Shown: one piece after another, positions 1 through 7,010 of the stretch
Layout: every line of letters begins with the position of its first letter
Numbering within the stretch: the stretch's first letter is position 1
Source of the DNA: CAIJXV01 sp964497135
GTDB taxonomy: Bacteria > Verrucomicrobiota > Kiritimatiellia > CAIKKV01 > CAIJXV01
Reading direction: 5' to 3'
DNA length: 28,352 nt
NCBI GenBank assembly: GCA_964497135.1
Contig: CAZCDO010000030.1
Span: 1-28,352 of the forward strand
Translations under genes and position numbers: made by a program
The notes under the pieces: model-generated
Seen by the model: only the letters and a program-made list of their open reading frames with translations
Databases searched by the model: none
What the model was told of the DNA's origin: nothing

Positions 1-62
1 TCAAGTTTCCAGCTTCCCTCTGTCCCTATACCCATTCCCCCAAGTTTCAAGTTTCCAGTTTC
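1..62. repeat. Short direct repeats of a CAAGTTTC / TCAAGTTTCCAG motif
   Basis: TCAAGTTTCCAG occurs at 1-12 and again at 47-58, with a further CAAGTTTC at 41-48, in pyrimidine-rich sequence just past the end of the thioredoxin-like gene. There is no hairpin and no coding frame. It looks like the edge of a low-complexity intergenic repeat that may be dispersed in the genome. The window edge cuts it, so its full unit cannot be seen. Confidence 0.5.
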
Positions 63-297
63 AATTTCCCAACAATCTCCCAATATCCTCCGCGCTGAGC
101 ACCTTCCCGGCGCTCTTCACCTGTCCGTCCACAACCAGCGCCGGAGTGGTCATCACGGCGAACTTCATGATCTCCTGAATTTTTTCGACCTTCTCGATGG
201 TCGCCTCGATGCCCAATGATTTAACCGCAACTTCCGTGTTGGCCAATAGCGTTTTGCACTTCGGGCAACCGGCTCCCAATATCTGAATTTTTTTCAT
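61..297 (-). CDS. Small thioredoxin-like redox protein
   Basis: A 78-residue protein of the short thioredoxin-fold type (redox-active disulfide protein 2 / glutaredoxin-like). The sequence shows an N-terminal beta strand, the redox motif C11-P-K-C14, and the Thr-Pro of the cis-proline loop at residues 51-52. There is no signal peptide, so it should be cytosolic. Members of this family are often encoded with COG0701 permeases and ArsR regulators, as here, and are presumed to pass electrons or thiol ligands to that system. The substrate is unknown. Its ATG overlaps the stop of the upstream cation exporter gene (ATGA), so the two are translationally coupled and it is the last gene of the four-gene operon. 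The family call is firm and the role is inferred from context. Confidence 0.85.
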   Translation of the reverse strand: MKKIQILGAGCPKCKTLLANTEVAVKSLGIEATIEKVEKIQEIMKFAVMTTPALVVDGQVKSAGKVLSAEDIGRLLGN

Positions 298-1247
298 GGT
301 GCCTTGTTTTCGTGGGTTTTACTGTGTTTTCCTGCTGATCCCTGCGGGTGACTGCCGAGCAACTCATTCGCCCCACAGCCTACCGTTTCGATTTCCAAAG
401 TGCAGTGCGAGATGCCCCATTCGGTCTGTAACCGATCTCGGATCTGTTGCAAAACACCCTCCATTTCGGACAGGGGCCCGTCGGGCACCCGCACATGGGC
501 CGTCAAGATCCGCTGATCCGGGCGCAGTTCCCAGACGTGAACATGATGCACATCACAGCCGGGCAGGTGGTGTTGCACATCCTTCCTCAGCGCTTCAAGA
601 TCGAGTCCCTCCGGCGTTCCCTCCAACAGCACGCGAGTGGCGTCACGCAAGAGCCGCCAGCCGCCGAAAAAAACCATGAGCACAACAAAAATTGAAACGA
701 TTGGATCCAGATACGGCCCGTATTTCCAGGCTGACAACAACGCCGCCCCGACCACGGCCACCGAGGAGAGCGTATCTTGAAGCAGATGCAGCATCGCCGC
801 CCGCATGTTCAGATCGCCGTGGCTATGCCCTTTCAGCAACATCACCGAAAACAGGTTGGCCGCCAAGCCAATCACCGCCACGGTCAGCATCACTCCGGAG
901 AGAATCGGCACGGGATGCATCAGCCTCGTCACCGCCGACCGGATAATCAAAGTGCCCACGACCAGAATCGTGGCGCTATTGAAAAGGGCCGCCATGACCT
1001 CGACGCGACCCAGACCATACGTATGCCGTAGGGAAGGCGCTCTGCGTCCCAGTCGCCGCGCCACCAGCGCAAGGCTCAGCGCGGCCACATCGCTCAGATT
1101 GTGGACAGCATCGGACAGCAAGGCCAGACTGCCGGAAACGAGCCCGCCGACGATCTCGGCCACAACGATCAGGGCGTTAAGCGCTATCGCGCCGATAAGC
1201 CGGAATTCCAGCGCCTTTTCGCCATGACTATGTTTGACCCCTCTCAT
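294..1247 (-). CDS. Cation diffusion facilitator (CDF) exporter, Zn/Cd type
   Basis: A 317-residue CDF-family proton/cation antiporter of the CzcD/ZitB type, in the inner membrane. It has a His-containing start (residues 5-9), six predicted membrane segments between about residues 16 and 200, a His-rich cytoplasmic loop KGHSHGD at 139-145, and a C-terminal cytoplasmic dimerisation domain from about 205. The transport site reads H49/D53 in TM2 and H154/D158 in TM5. In this family the HD-HD arrangement goes with Zn2+ and Cd2+ rather than Mn2+ or Fe2+. Its start ATG overlaps the permease stop and its stop overlaps the thioredoxin-like start, so it is embedded in the arsR-permease-thioredoxin operon. 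That is a less expected position for a CDF exporter. Family call firm; metal preference inferred from residues. Confidence 0.92.
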   Translation of the reverse strand: MRGVKHSHGEKALEFRLIGAIALNALIVVAEIVGGLVSGSLALLSDAVHNLSDVAALSLALVARRLGRRAPSLRHTYGLGRVEVMAALFNSATILVVGTLIIRSAVTRLMHPVPILSGVMLTVAVIGLAANLFSVMLLKGHSHGDLNMRAAMLHLLQDTLSSVAVVGAALLSAWKYGPYLDPIVSIFVVLMVFFGGWRLLRDATRVLLEGTPEGLDLEALRKDVQHHLPGCDVHHVHVWELRPDQRILTAHVRVPDGPLSEMEGVLQQIRDRLQTEWGISHCTLEIETVGCGANELLGSHPQGSAGKHSKTHENKAP

Positions 1248-2620
1248 GACACAATCGCTCCAAAAATGACCCCGGAGAGCGTCGCCATCACCACTACCAA
1301 GGATACGTAGGTCAGGGTCTTTTTCGGCCCTAAAATCGAATTAATCACCAGCATGCTGGGCAGAGACAAAGCCGGTCCGGCCAACAATAAGGCCAATGCC
1401 GGACCCTTTCCCATTCCGCTATCCATCAGACCCCGAATGATCGGCACCTCGGTCAAAGTTGCGAAATACATCAAGGCACCCACAAAGGAGGCGAAGAAAT
1501 TGGTCCAAACGGGCCAAATAATACCCAACCAACCGGGTGTTGTACCCCCTCCTCCGATCACACCCCAGAAAACACCCGGATCGTCACCGACCAGCGCTTG
1601 AATCCACCGGTTGGGCACAATGCCGGCATCCTTGGCCTCCGGAGTTCCCAGGAAAAATCCGGCCGCCAGAACCCCCCCCAACAACAACGGTGTAATCTGC
1701 TTGGCAAACCCCCAGGTTTGTTCCCGCCATTCATTCATTTCCGCCGTGCTGTTAAACGTCAATAATGCCAGCACCACCGATCCAATCGTAAACGCCACCA
1801 AGGGATTCCCGGGCATCAGGACAGCCGCCAATATGACCGGCACCGCCGCCACCCCGACAAACCACAACTTGACCCCCAAAAAACGCCACAGGGTAAACCC
1901 TAAAACCAGGGCAAAAAAGGCGGTCACCCACCATTTTGCGACGAACACCGCGTGCCAAACACCTGTCGGGTCCGCCGGCCGGGCCCAGTTCGCAAAGACC
2001 AATACCGCCGCCATGCTGAAGAAAAACAACCCGTTCTGCCACAAGGGCCGCGGCGGTTTTTCGTCCGCCTCGATGAACACATCCTGCACCTGCGCCGCCT
2101 TGGCGCGTTCTTCTTTCAAAAAAATCAGGTGCATCAAACCGCCAATCACCACACTGAACACCACCGCCCCAATCGCCCGGGCCAGGCCGATTGAACTTCC
2201 CAATAACCGGGCGGTTAGAACGATGGCCAGGACATTGATCGCCGGGCCTGAATACAGAAAAGCGATCGCCGGCCCCAACCCGGCCCCTCGCAGATAAATT
2301 CCGCCGAATAACGGTAGAACGGTGCAGGAACAAACGGCCAAAAGCGTCCCGGACACCGAAGCCACCCCGTAGGACAAAAATTTATTGGCTTTCGGCCCAA
2401 AATATCGCATCACGGCCTTCTGGCTGATGAACACCCCAATGGCCCCGGCGATAAAGAAAGCCGGCACGAGACAGAGAAGCACATGCTCCTGGGCATACCA
2501 TCGGACCAAACGCAGGGATTCAATCACCGCCCCTTGAAACCGTAAGGAATCAATGGGCAGGAAGAAAGCCACCAGAAATGCAGCCAACAATCCCAGCAGA
2601 ATTTTCAACTCTTTATTCAT
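1244..2620 (-). CDS. COG0701 (DUF318 / ArsP-like) permease
   Basis: A 458-residue polytopic membrane protein of the COG0701 permease family, which includes ArsP, an exporter of trivalent organoarsenicals, and YraQ-like proteins. The family signature is clear: C97-S-C99 followed by TVLP, then GGIYLRGAGLGPAI and SGPAIN (about 106-129). A related Gly/Pro-rich half follows near the C terminus (about 390-430), giving two pseudo-repeats. Many hydrophobic segments cover the length. It starts 2 bp after the arsR stop and overlaps the CDF gene by ATGA, so it is co-transcribed and coupled. The Cys pair and the ArsR partner with a CVC motif suggest a thiophilic metal or metalloid substrate. Which one cannot be told from sequence. 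Confidence 0.88.
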   Translation of the reverse strand: MNKELKILLGLLAAFLVAFFLPIDSLRFQGAVIESLRLVRWYAQEHVLLCLVPAFFIAGAIGVFISQKAVMRYFGPKANKFLSYGVASVSGTLLAVCSCTVLPLFGGIYLRGAGLGPAIAFLYSGPAINVLAIVLTARLLGSSIGLARAIGAVVFSVVIGGLMHLIFLKEERAKAAQVQDVFIEADEKPPRPLWQNGLFFFSMAAVLVFANWARPADPTGVWHAVFVAKWWVTAFFALVLGFTLWRFLGVKLWFVGVAAVPVILAAVLMPGNPLVAFTIGSVVLALLTFNSTAEMNEWREQTWGFAKQITPLLLGGVLAAGFFLGTPEAKDAGIVPNRWIQALVGDDPGVFWGVIGGGGTTPGWLGIIWPVWTNFFASFVGALMYFATLTEVPIIRGLMDSGMGKGPALALLLAGPALSLPSMLVINSILGPKKTLTYVSLVVVMATLSGVIFGAIVS

Positions 2621-2622
2621 GC

Positions 2623-2940
2623 TTAGATCGCCTTCAAATGCAGGGTTTTACGTTCGACATCGGACCGGACCACCTCCACCGCACATTCGAAAGCGCGCAG
2701 GATGCAGGGGGTGTGCAGATGGTGAATCACTTTATTCCGGTCCCGGCGCTCAGTCACCACCCCCACCCTCTTCAGGATCGATAGGTGCCGCGAAAGGCCC
2801 GACTGATCGATATCAACCAACGGCGCGAGTTCACAGACACAGCGGTCGCCACCCGCCAGGGCGTTGACAATCAAAATTCGCACCGGATGTGCAAGGGCCT
2901 TGAGAATGTCCGCCCGAACCTTGGCTTGTTGATAATTCAT
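2623..2940 (-). CDS. ArsR/SmtB-family metal-responsive repressor
   Basis: A 105-residue winged-helix repressor. It has the ArsR signature with C34-V-C36 followed by EL, which in this family is the As(III)/Sb(III)-sensing site, and the recognition helix DQSGLSRHLSILKR at about 45-58. Extra cysteines C79 and C86 could contribute ligands. An upstream in-frame extension to 3006 exists, but the start at 2940 is preferred. Family homology begins just after this Met, and a near-consensus promoter (2948-2976) lies inside the extension. That promoter would place transcription initiation about one base before this ATG. The gene leads the permease-CDF-thioredoxin operon and probably represses it; metal binding would release it. 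Confidence 0.9.
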   Translation of the reverse strand: MNYQQAKVRADILKALAHPVRILIVNALAGGDRCVCELAPLVDIDQSGLSRHLSILKRVGVVTERRDRNKVIHHLHTPCILRAFECAVEVVRSDVERKTLHLKAI

Positions 2941-2947
2941 GTCCGTA

Positions 2948-2976
2948 ACTATATGCAAGTATGCGCATATTGTCAA
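2948..2976 (-). promoter_or_regulatory. arsR operon promoter with operator in the spacer
   Basis: On the minus strand, -35 TTGACA (2971-2976), a spacer of exactly 17 bp and -10 TATAGT (2948-2953). The spacer holds the perfect inverted repeat ATATGC-N8-GCATAT (2951-2956 and 2965-2970), overlapping the -10. This is the expected placement for an ArsR-family operator that blocks RNA polymerase. The predicted transcription start falls at about 2941, directly at the arsR ATG. Confidence 0.8.
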
Positions 2977-2992
2977 CATTAATTCCGCGTCT

Positions 2993-3152
2993 TTGACAAT
3001 TCTCATTAGAGTGATAACGGCTCCGAAGCAATGCCCTCACGGGCATAACGGACTTTCGGGGAATTCAGCCGGTGGCAATGACGCCGTTACGCGTTTCTCG
3101 CCATAATTAGAATGACTGCGCGCCTTTCGACTCGGAAGTCATGTGTTTTTTT
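2993..3152. other. Nested inverted repeats, possible structured RNA or leader
   Basis: Between divergent arsR and queF, an outer inverted repeat TAACGGC (3015-3021) / GCCGTTA (3083-3089) encloses CCGAA (3023-3027) / TTCGG (3055-3059). That in turn encloses ATGCCC (3031-3036) / GGGCAT (3041-3046) with a 4-base loop. Further on, ATGACT (3112-3117) / AGTCAT (3137-3142) is followed by seven T at 3146-3152, a weak terminator-like element in the plus direction. A TTGACA lies at 2993-2998 but has no good -10. No coding frame is credible here. It could be a small RNA, a queF leader or an operator region. It does not resemble a preQ1 riboswitch that I can recognise. Confidence 0.35.
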
Positions 3153-3179
3153 GCTTGGGTCGCTTAAGCCTTTTAAATA
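3151..3179 (+). promoter_or_regulatory. Likely queF promoter
   Basis: TTGCTT (3151-3156), a 17-bp spacer and TAAATA (3174-3179) precede queF. The predicted start is near 3186, giving a leader of about 25 bases that includes the ribosome binding site AGGAG at 3200-3204, six bases before the ATG. Confidence 0.5.
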
Positions 3180-3210
3180 AGATGGCCGCATTCGACATTA
3201 GGAGTTCTCA

Positions 3211-3675
3211 ATGGCCAAACAATCAAATCCTCACCCCGAATTAACCCTGCTCCACCGGAGCCCCACCGTTTATCCTGTCTCCCCCGATCGCGCCCGTCTG
3301 GAAGCTTTCCAAAACGCATTCCCCAAGCGCCCCTACCAAATCCGATTCGATTGCCCTGAATTCACCTCCCTCTGCCCCATCACCGGTCAACCCGATTTCG
3401 GCACCCTCACCATCGAATACATCCCCGACCGCCTCTGCCTCGAAAGCAAGGCCCTTAAACTCTACCTGTTTTCTTTCCGCAACCACCCCGCATTCCACGA
3501 GGAGGTGGTGAACCGGATTCTGGACGACTTGGTGAAATTATTGAAACCCCGCTGGTTAAAGGTGACCGGATTATTTAATCCGCGGGGCGGGATTGCACTG
3601 AATGTGACCGCCGAATACCCCACTCACCCCACCGGCTTGGGCAAGACCAGTTCTTCGAAGAAGTTCCGGGCATAA
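3211..3675 (+). CDS. queF: NADPH-dependent 7-cyano-7-deazaguanine (preQ0) reductase QueF
   Basis: A 154-residue single-domain (type I, B. subtilis-like) QueF, a T-fold enzyme. It reduces the nitrile of preQ0 to the aminomethyl of preQ1 in the queuosine tRNA-modification pathway. Visible signatures are FTSLCPITGQPDF with the thioimide-forming Cys55 and the acid/base Asp62. The QueF motif follows as ESKALKLYLFSFR (78-90), then H96-E97 and the RGGI near the end. AGGAG six bases before the ATG supports the start. No other queuosine gene lies in the window. The last 18 residues (from Pro137) lie beyond the conserved core and are encoded largely in the region antisense to the 3' end of the convergent HD-hydrolase gene, a 52-bp tail overlap. 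Confidence 0.95.
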   Translation: MAKQSNPHPELTLLHRSPTVYPVSPDRARLEAFQNAFPKRPYQIRFDCPEFTSLCPITGQPDFGTLTIEYIPDRLCLESKALKLYLFSFRNHPAFHEEVVNRILDDLVKLLKPRWLKVTGLFNPRGGIALNVTAEYPTHPTGLGKTSSSKKFRA

Positions 3676-4793
3676 CGGTCGGTCATCAGCGAAATCATGT
3701 CAATTAAGATCTGGGTCAGCGCAGGCAGATCGCCCTTCGGATAATTCTTGCTGATAAAGTGGTGGAGTTCCCGGACGGGCGCGGAATCGGTGTCACGCAC
3801 CACTCCCCAATCCCTTTGTTTTTTGGAAGCGAGTTCACGCCGCCCAAAATCAAAAATTTCGCGCAACATTCGTTCCGTCAAGCGGGCATAATCGGTCAGC
3901 CGGGCATGGAAATAGATCTGCTTGCAGTTGTACTCGTAGAGCAGGATCAACGCCTCGAAAACCCGGTCCGAAAAACCCACCCGGTCCGGAGTCTTCAAGT
4001 TGGTTTGAATGATGTCCGTCACCAAGGTATTAATGATCGTCCGGTTATCCCCCCCCAAGACGGCTACAATACGGGCCGGAATCGGCGGCAGTCGGCCCCA
4101 GACGGACACCGCATCCTCGTAGTCCCGTCCCACATAGGCAATCCGATCCACCAAACGCACCACACACCCTTCCAACGTATAGGGCAACTGGCCGCGCACG
4201 GTCACCTTCTCCAACGCCTTGCCGGGTTTATGTCGCGGCGCGATGAACTGTTCGCGGCGCTCCCCGCAATGGCAGGCGATACCGTCCCGCACCTCATAGG
4301 TCAAATTCAAGCCCTGATCGCTGGTCGAAGGCCGGAAAGCCAGACGATCCACCACCCGAAGGCTGTGAATTTCATGATGAAACGAGCGCCCGGAATCGTT
4401 TTCCCGGCAGAGTTTATCGAGCACCGTTTCCCCCGCGTGACCGAAGGGACCATGCCCCAGATCGTGTCCCAGCGCGATGGCATAGGCCAGATCGGCGTTC
4501 AAGCCCAATGCGCGGGCGATCGTCTGGGCGATCGAGGCAGCATATAAGGAATGATCGACCCGGGTTGAAACATGATCGTTTTCCGGCGAAAAGAATACCT
4601 GGGTTTTATATCGCAACCGGCGAAAGGCGGTACAATGCAAAATCCGGTGGGCATCGCGTTGAAAACAAAGACGGATCGGATCCTCGGTCTCCTCCGTCAA
4701 TCGCCCTGCGCTGTCGGCGCTCAGGCAGGCGAAGGGATGATCGACGGTCTTGATTTCCCGTTCCTGGGCCAGCTTGCACAGGCTTTTTGCCAT
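3624..4793 (-). CDS. dgt: Deoxyguanosinetriphosphate triphosphohydrolase-like HD protein
   Basis: A 389-residue HD-domain dNTP triphosphohydrolase of the Dgt-like type, which hydrolyses dGTP or other dNTPs to deoxynucleoside and triphosphate. The metal ligands are seen as H81 (in TRVDHS), the H110-D111 pair (GHDLGHGPFGHAGE, with H114 and H119) and a later conserved RLVDRIAYVGRDYED segment with the final Asp. An N-terminal FRRLRYKTQVF motif (about 57-67) is typical of the family. The length suits the shorter, proteobacterial/actinobacterial-style Dgt-like proteins, not the 505-residue E. coli enzyme. It begins five bases after the stop of the exported coiled-coil gene, so the two are probably co-transcribed. 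The stop lies inside queF. Confidence 0.9.
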   Translation of the reverse strand: MAKSLCKLAQEREIKTVDHPFACLSADSAGRLTEETEDPIRLCFQRDAHRILHCTAFRRLRYKTQVFFSPENDHVSTRVDHSLYAASIAQTIARALGLNADLAYAIALGHDLGHGPFGHAGETVLDKLCRENDSGRSFHHEIHSLRVVDRLAFRPSTSDQGLNLTYEVRDGIACHCGERREQFIAPRHKPGKALEKVTVRGQLPYTLEGCVVRLVDRIAYVGRDYEDAVSVWGRLPPIPARIVAVLGGDNRTIINTLVTDIIQTNLKTPDRVGFSDRVFEALILLYEYNCKQIYFHARLTDYARLTERMLREIFDFGRRELASKKQRDWGVVRDTDSAPVRELHHFISKNYPKGDLPALTQILIDMISLMTDRYARNFFEELVLPKPVG

Positions 4794-4798
4794 GACCC

Positions 4799-5389
4799 TT
4801 AGAGCCCCTCGGCGGCGGGCTTCACGGCCACAGGGGCAGCAGGAGCGCCGGCGGCCTTAGCCGCTATTTTCTCCTTCTCGGCCGCCACCACGGATTCGAG
4901 TTTGACTTTGAACAGATCCAATGCCGCGCTCTCATTGGCCTGGCGTTCGGCGCGTCGTTCCAATTCCATTTTCTGCTTTTCAGTCAACTTGATGCTCTTC
5001 GATTTTTCGGCTTCACGCATACTCTTGGAATCTTCCCGCTTTTCTTTCTTTTCTAAAAATTTATCGAGCTCTTTCTGTGCGGTTTCCTGATTGGAAGAGG
5101 AAAAAACGATTTCCACCTTGCGGGCTTTGGGCATGCCCAACGGCATGGCCTTCTTTTCGCGCTTTTGCCACTCGTCTTTGGCTTGGGCCAGTGCCTTGTC
5201 GATACATCGGGCTTCCATCCGGATCGTATCGTTTAAATCCTTGAATTCAGCCGTGGAAACAACCTTGTATTCCGGCTCACCGCCAAAATCGGTGATCTTG
5301 ACGAATTTATAGCTTTCGGTTTCTGCCGACGCCAAGGTCATCCCAACTCCCACCGCCAAACCCAATGCCCAGGTTCCAATCGCGTTCAT
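4799..5389 (-). CDS. Exported charged coiled-coil protein of unknown function
   Basis: A 196-residue protein that I do not recognise. Residues 1 to about 22 form a signal peptide (hydrophobic core, cleavage after an Ala-Ser-Ala type site), so it should be periplasmic. A short globular part with KITDFGGEPEYKVV follows. From about 80 to 170 the protein is highly charged, Lys/Glu-rich and probably a long coiled coil. It ends in an Ala/Pro-rich tail. A candidate ATG also occurs two codons upstream (5395). AAGGAG at 5399-5404 sits 8-9 bases from the ATG at 5389 but only two from 5395, so 5389 is chosen. It lies directly upstream of the dNTPase gene. Low sequence complexity makes homology calls unreliable. 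Confidence 0.8.
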   Translation of the reverse strand: MNAIGTWALGLAVGVGMTLASAETESYKFVKITDFGGEPEYKVVSTAEFKDLNDTIRMEARCIDKALAQAKDEWQKREKKAMPLGMPKARKVEIVFSSSNQETAQKELDKFLEKKEKREDSKSMREAEKSKSIKLTEKQKMELERRAERQANESAALDLFKVKLESVVAAEKEKIAAKAAGAPAAPVAVKPAAEGL

Positions 5390-5425
5390 CGTCATTACTC
5401 CTTACGGTAAAAAAACAACCCTGAT

Positions 5426-5454
5426 AAATTAACTCCGCCCTATCCTAAACGCAA
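5426..5454 (-). promoter_or_regulatory. Likely promoter of the exported-protein / dgt operon
   Basis: On the minus strand, TTGCGT (5449-5454), a 17-bp spacer and TAATTT (5426-5431). It lies about 37 bases upstream of the chosen start at 5389, with AAGGAG between. Confidence 0.45.
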
Positions 5455-5526
5455 GCCCCAAACAGCCCGGCCAACTGCCGCGCCAGGGGCGCTGTAAGGT
5501 TAAAAGGATGCGGAGTTTTTTTCGTG

Positions 5527-5555
5527 TTGCCGCTCACCTCAAATAAAGGTATTAC
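5527..5555 (+). promoter_or_regulatory. Possible promoter of the hydroxyacid dehydrogenase gene
   Basis: TTGCCG (5527-5532), a 17-bp spacer and TATTAC (5550-5555) lie about 45 bases before the ATG at 5599. The match is moderate. The ribosome binding site GGAAGAGAG follows at about 5585. Confidence 0.35.
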
Positions 5556-5598
5556 CCTCTTCATTCGGATTTAAATTAATCTCTGGAAGAGAGTCCTT

Positions 5599-6507
5599 AT
5601 GAAAACTGAAGGTCCCCCAAAACCCCGAATCGGCTGGATCGGAACCGGTGTCATGGGCTCCGCCATGTGTCGACATCTCTTGAATGCCGGCTATGAGGTG
5701 TCCGTGTATAACCGGACCCCCGAGAAACTCCAACCATTGGTCACCGCTGGGGCTATCCCTAAAACATCACCGGCCGCCGTGGCCGCGGACTCCTCGATCG
5801 TGTTCTCCATCGTGGGCTTCCCCGCCGATGTGCGCGAAGTGGTCCTGGGAAAGCAGGGGGTGCTGACCACCCTGCCGCCGGGCGGCATCGTCGTTGACAT
5901 GACGACCAGCGATCCCGAACTCGCCCGCGAAATCCACCGGGAAGCCCGCCGAACCCGAGTCGACGCGCTCGATGCCCCCGTCTCCGGCGGCGACGTGGGC
6001 GCCCGCGAGGCCCGTTTGTCCATTATGGGCGGCGGAGACCCCGAACCGTTCGCTCGGGTGGAACCCCTGTTTAAGTTGATGGGAACAACCATCGCCCTGC
6101 TGGGCCCAGCCGGTGCGGGACAACACTGCAAAATGGTCAACCAAATCCTGATCGCCGGCAATATGATGGGCGTCGTCGAAGGCCTCCTTTATGCCCGGCA
6201 CGCCGGATTGGATTCCGAGGCGGTCATCCGCATGGTCGGAGCTGGGGCCGCAGGATCCTGGTCGATCAATCATCTGGGCCCGCGCATTCTTGCTGGGAAC
6301 TTCGAACCCGGCTTCCGAATCGATCATTTCATCAAAGATTTGGGTATTGCCCTGGCGGAAGCCCGGCGCCTGAACCTGAAATTGCCGGGTTTGACACTGG
6401 CTTGGGAACTCTACAAAACCGCCCAATCCCTGGGGCTTGGAGGCAAGGGAACCCAGGCACTGAGCCTTGCGCTGGATCAACTCAATACCCATATTCCTGT
6501 TGCGTAA
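5599..6507 (+). CDS. NAD(P)-dependent beta-hydroxyacid dehydrogenase (3-hydroxyisobutyrate dehydrogenase family)
   Basis: A 302-residue member of the family with 3-hydroxyisobutyrate dehydrogenase, tartronate semialdehyde reductase (GarR) and glyoxylate/succinic semialdehyde reductases. It has a Rossmann start GWIGTGVMG (12-20), N38-R39-T40 after the second strand (a pattern that favours NADPH), the substrate motif DAPVSGG (125-131), and the catalytic Lys178 in GQHCKMVNQ. Length is normal. It reduces or oxidises a small beta-hydroxyacid/semialdehyde pair in the cytosol; the substrate cannot be fixed from sequence. It heads a plus-strand run that continues with a small regulator and a DUF4838 protein, so a sugar-acid or amino-acid breakdown role is plausible but inferred. 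Confidence 0.9.
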   Translation: MKTEGPPKPRIGWIGTGVMGSAMCRHLLNAGYEVSVYNRTPEKLQPLVTAGAIPKTSPAAVAADSSIVFSIVGFPADVREVVLGKQGVLTTLPPGGIVVDMTTSDPELAREIHREARRTRVDALDAPVSGGDVGAREARLSIMGGGDPEPFARVEPLFKLMGTTIALLGPAGAGQHCKMVNQILIAGNMMGVVEGLLYARHAGLDSEAVIRMVGAGAAGSWSINHLGPRILAGNFEPGFRIDHFIKDLGIALAEARRLNLKLPGLTLAWELYKTAQSLGLGGKGTQALSLALDQLNTHIPVA

Positions 6508-6572
6508 ACACAAAAAATCGTTATTGTTCAAAAACCTTAAGGCTGAACTTACTCTCAGGAAAGGGTTGTGAA

Positions 6573-6998
6573 ATGGCTAATCTGGCAAAATCGTTCCGCG
6601 AAGAAATTCAACGCATTTCCAAGCGCAATTCCAACCAATCCGTGCGGAATCTCCGCCGCGATACTCGCCTGCTGAAACAGGTCATCCAGGATCTCGCCCG
6701 CCGGATCAAACTCCTCGAGAAAGCACCTTCATCCGCCGCCCCCGCCGTCTCCCTTGCCGCCGCCTCCGATGACGATGTCGCCTCCCTGCGCCCGACCCCC
6801 GAAATGGTCAAGCGCCTCCGTGCCAAGTTCAAACTCTCCCAAAGCGAGTTCGGCAAATTGATGGGGGTCTCCGATCAGGCGGTGTATCTCTGGGAACACA
6901 AAAAGGGTCGGATCAAAATGCGGGATTCCGTCAAACGCCGTTTCGCGGAAGTCCGCAAGATGCGCGTCCGGGATGTCCGAAAAACGTTCAAAGGTTGA
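6573..6998 (+). CDS. Small coiled-coil plus XRE-type helix-turn-helix protein
   Basis: A 141-residue basic protein. Residues 1-50 form a Lys/Arg-rich amphipathic coiled coil beginning MANLAKSFREEI, followed by an Ala/Pro/Ser linker (51-70). A C-terminal XRE/Cro-like helix-turn-helix spans about 77-130 (LSQSEFGKLMGVSDQAVYLW). The reading frame stays open upstream to 6402, but this ATG is chosen because AGGAAAGG sits just before it and the frame upstream lies inside the dehydrogenase gene. Proteins with this start and layout recur in several bacterial phyla and are presumed DNA-binding regulators. It sits between the dehydrogenase (65-bp gap) and the DUF4838 gene (12-bp gap), so local regulation is possible but unproven. 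Confidence 0.85.
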   Translation: MANLAKSFREEIQRISKRNSNQSVRNLRRDTRLLKQVIQDLARRIKLLEKAPSSAAPAVSLAAASDDDVASLRPTPEMVKRLRAKFKLSQSEFGKLMGVSDQAVYLWEHKKGRIKMRDSVKRRFAEVRKMRVRDVRKTFKG

Positions 6999-7010
6999 CC
7001 CCGGTATCGC

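Noticed and set aside
2941..3006. Longer arsR start at 3006
   Set aside because: The extension contains the near-consensus promoter and operator and is not part of the ArsR family alignment.
3015..3089. Integron attC-like site from the TAACGGC / GCCGTTA pair
   Set aside because: The outer core does not fit the RYYYAAC / GTTRRRY consensus and there is no integrase or cassette structure nearby.
5767..6531. Long minus-strand frame (about 254 codons) opposite the hydroxyacid dehydrogenase gene
   Set aside because: It is a shadow of the dehydrogenase gene. The plus-strand protein has every family motif, while the minus-strand translation shows no recognisable domain. The same applies to other long antisense frames, for example opposite the ABC exporter (16785-17885) and recN (21963-22757).
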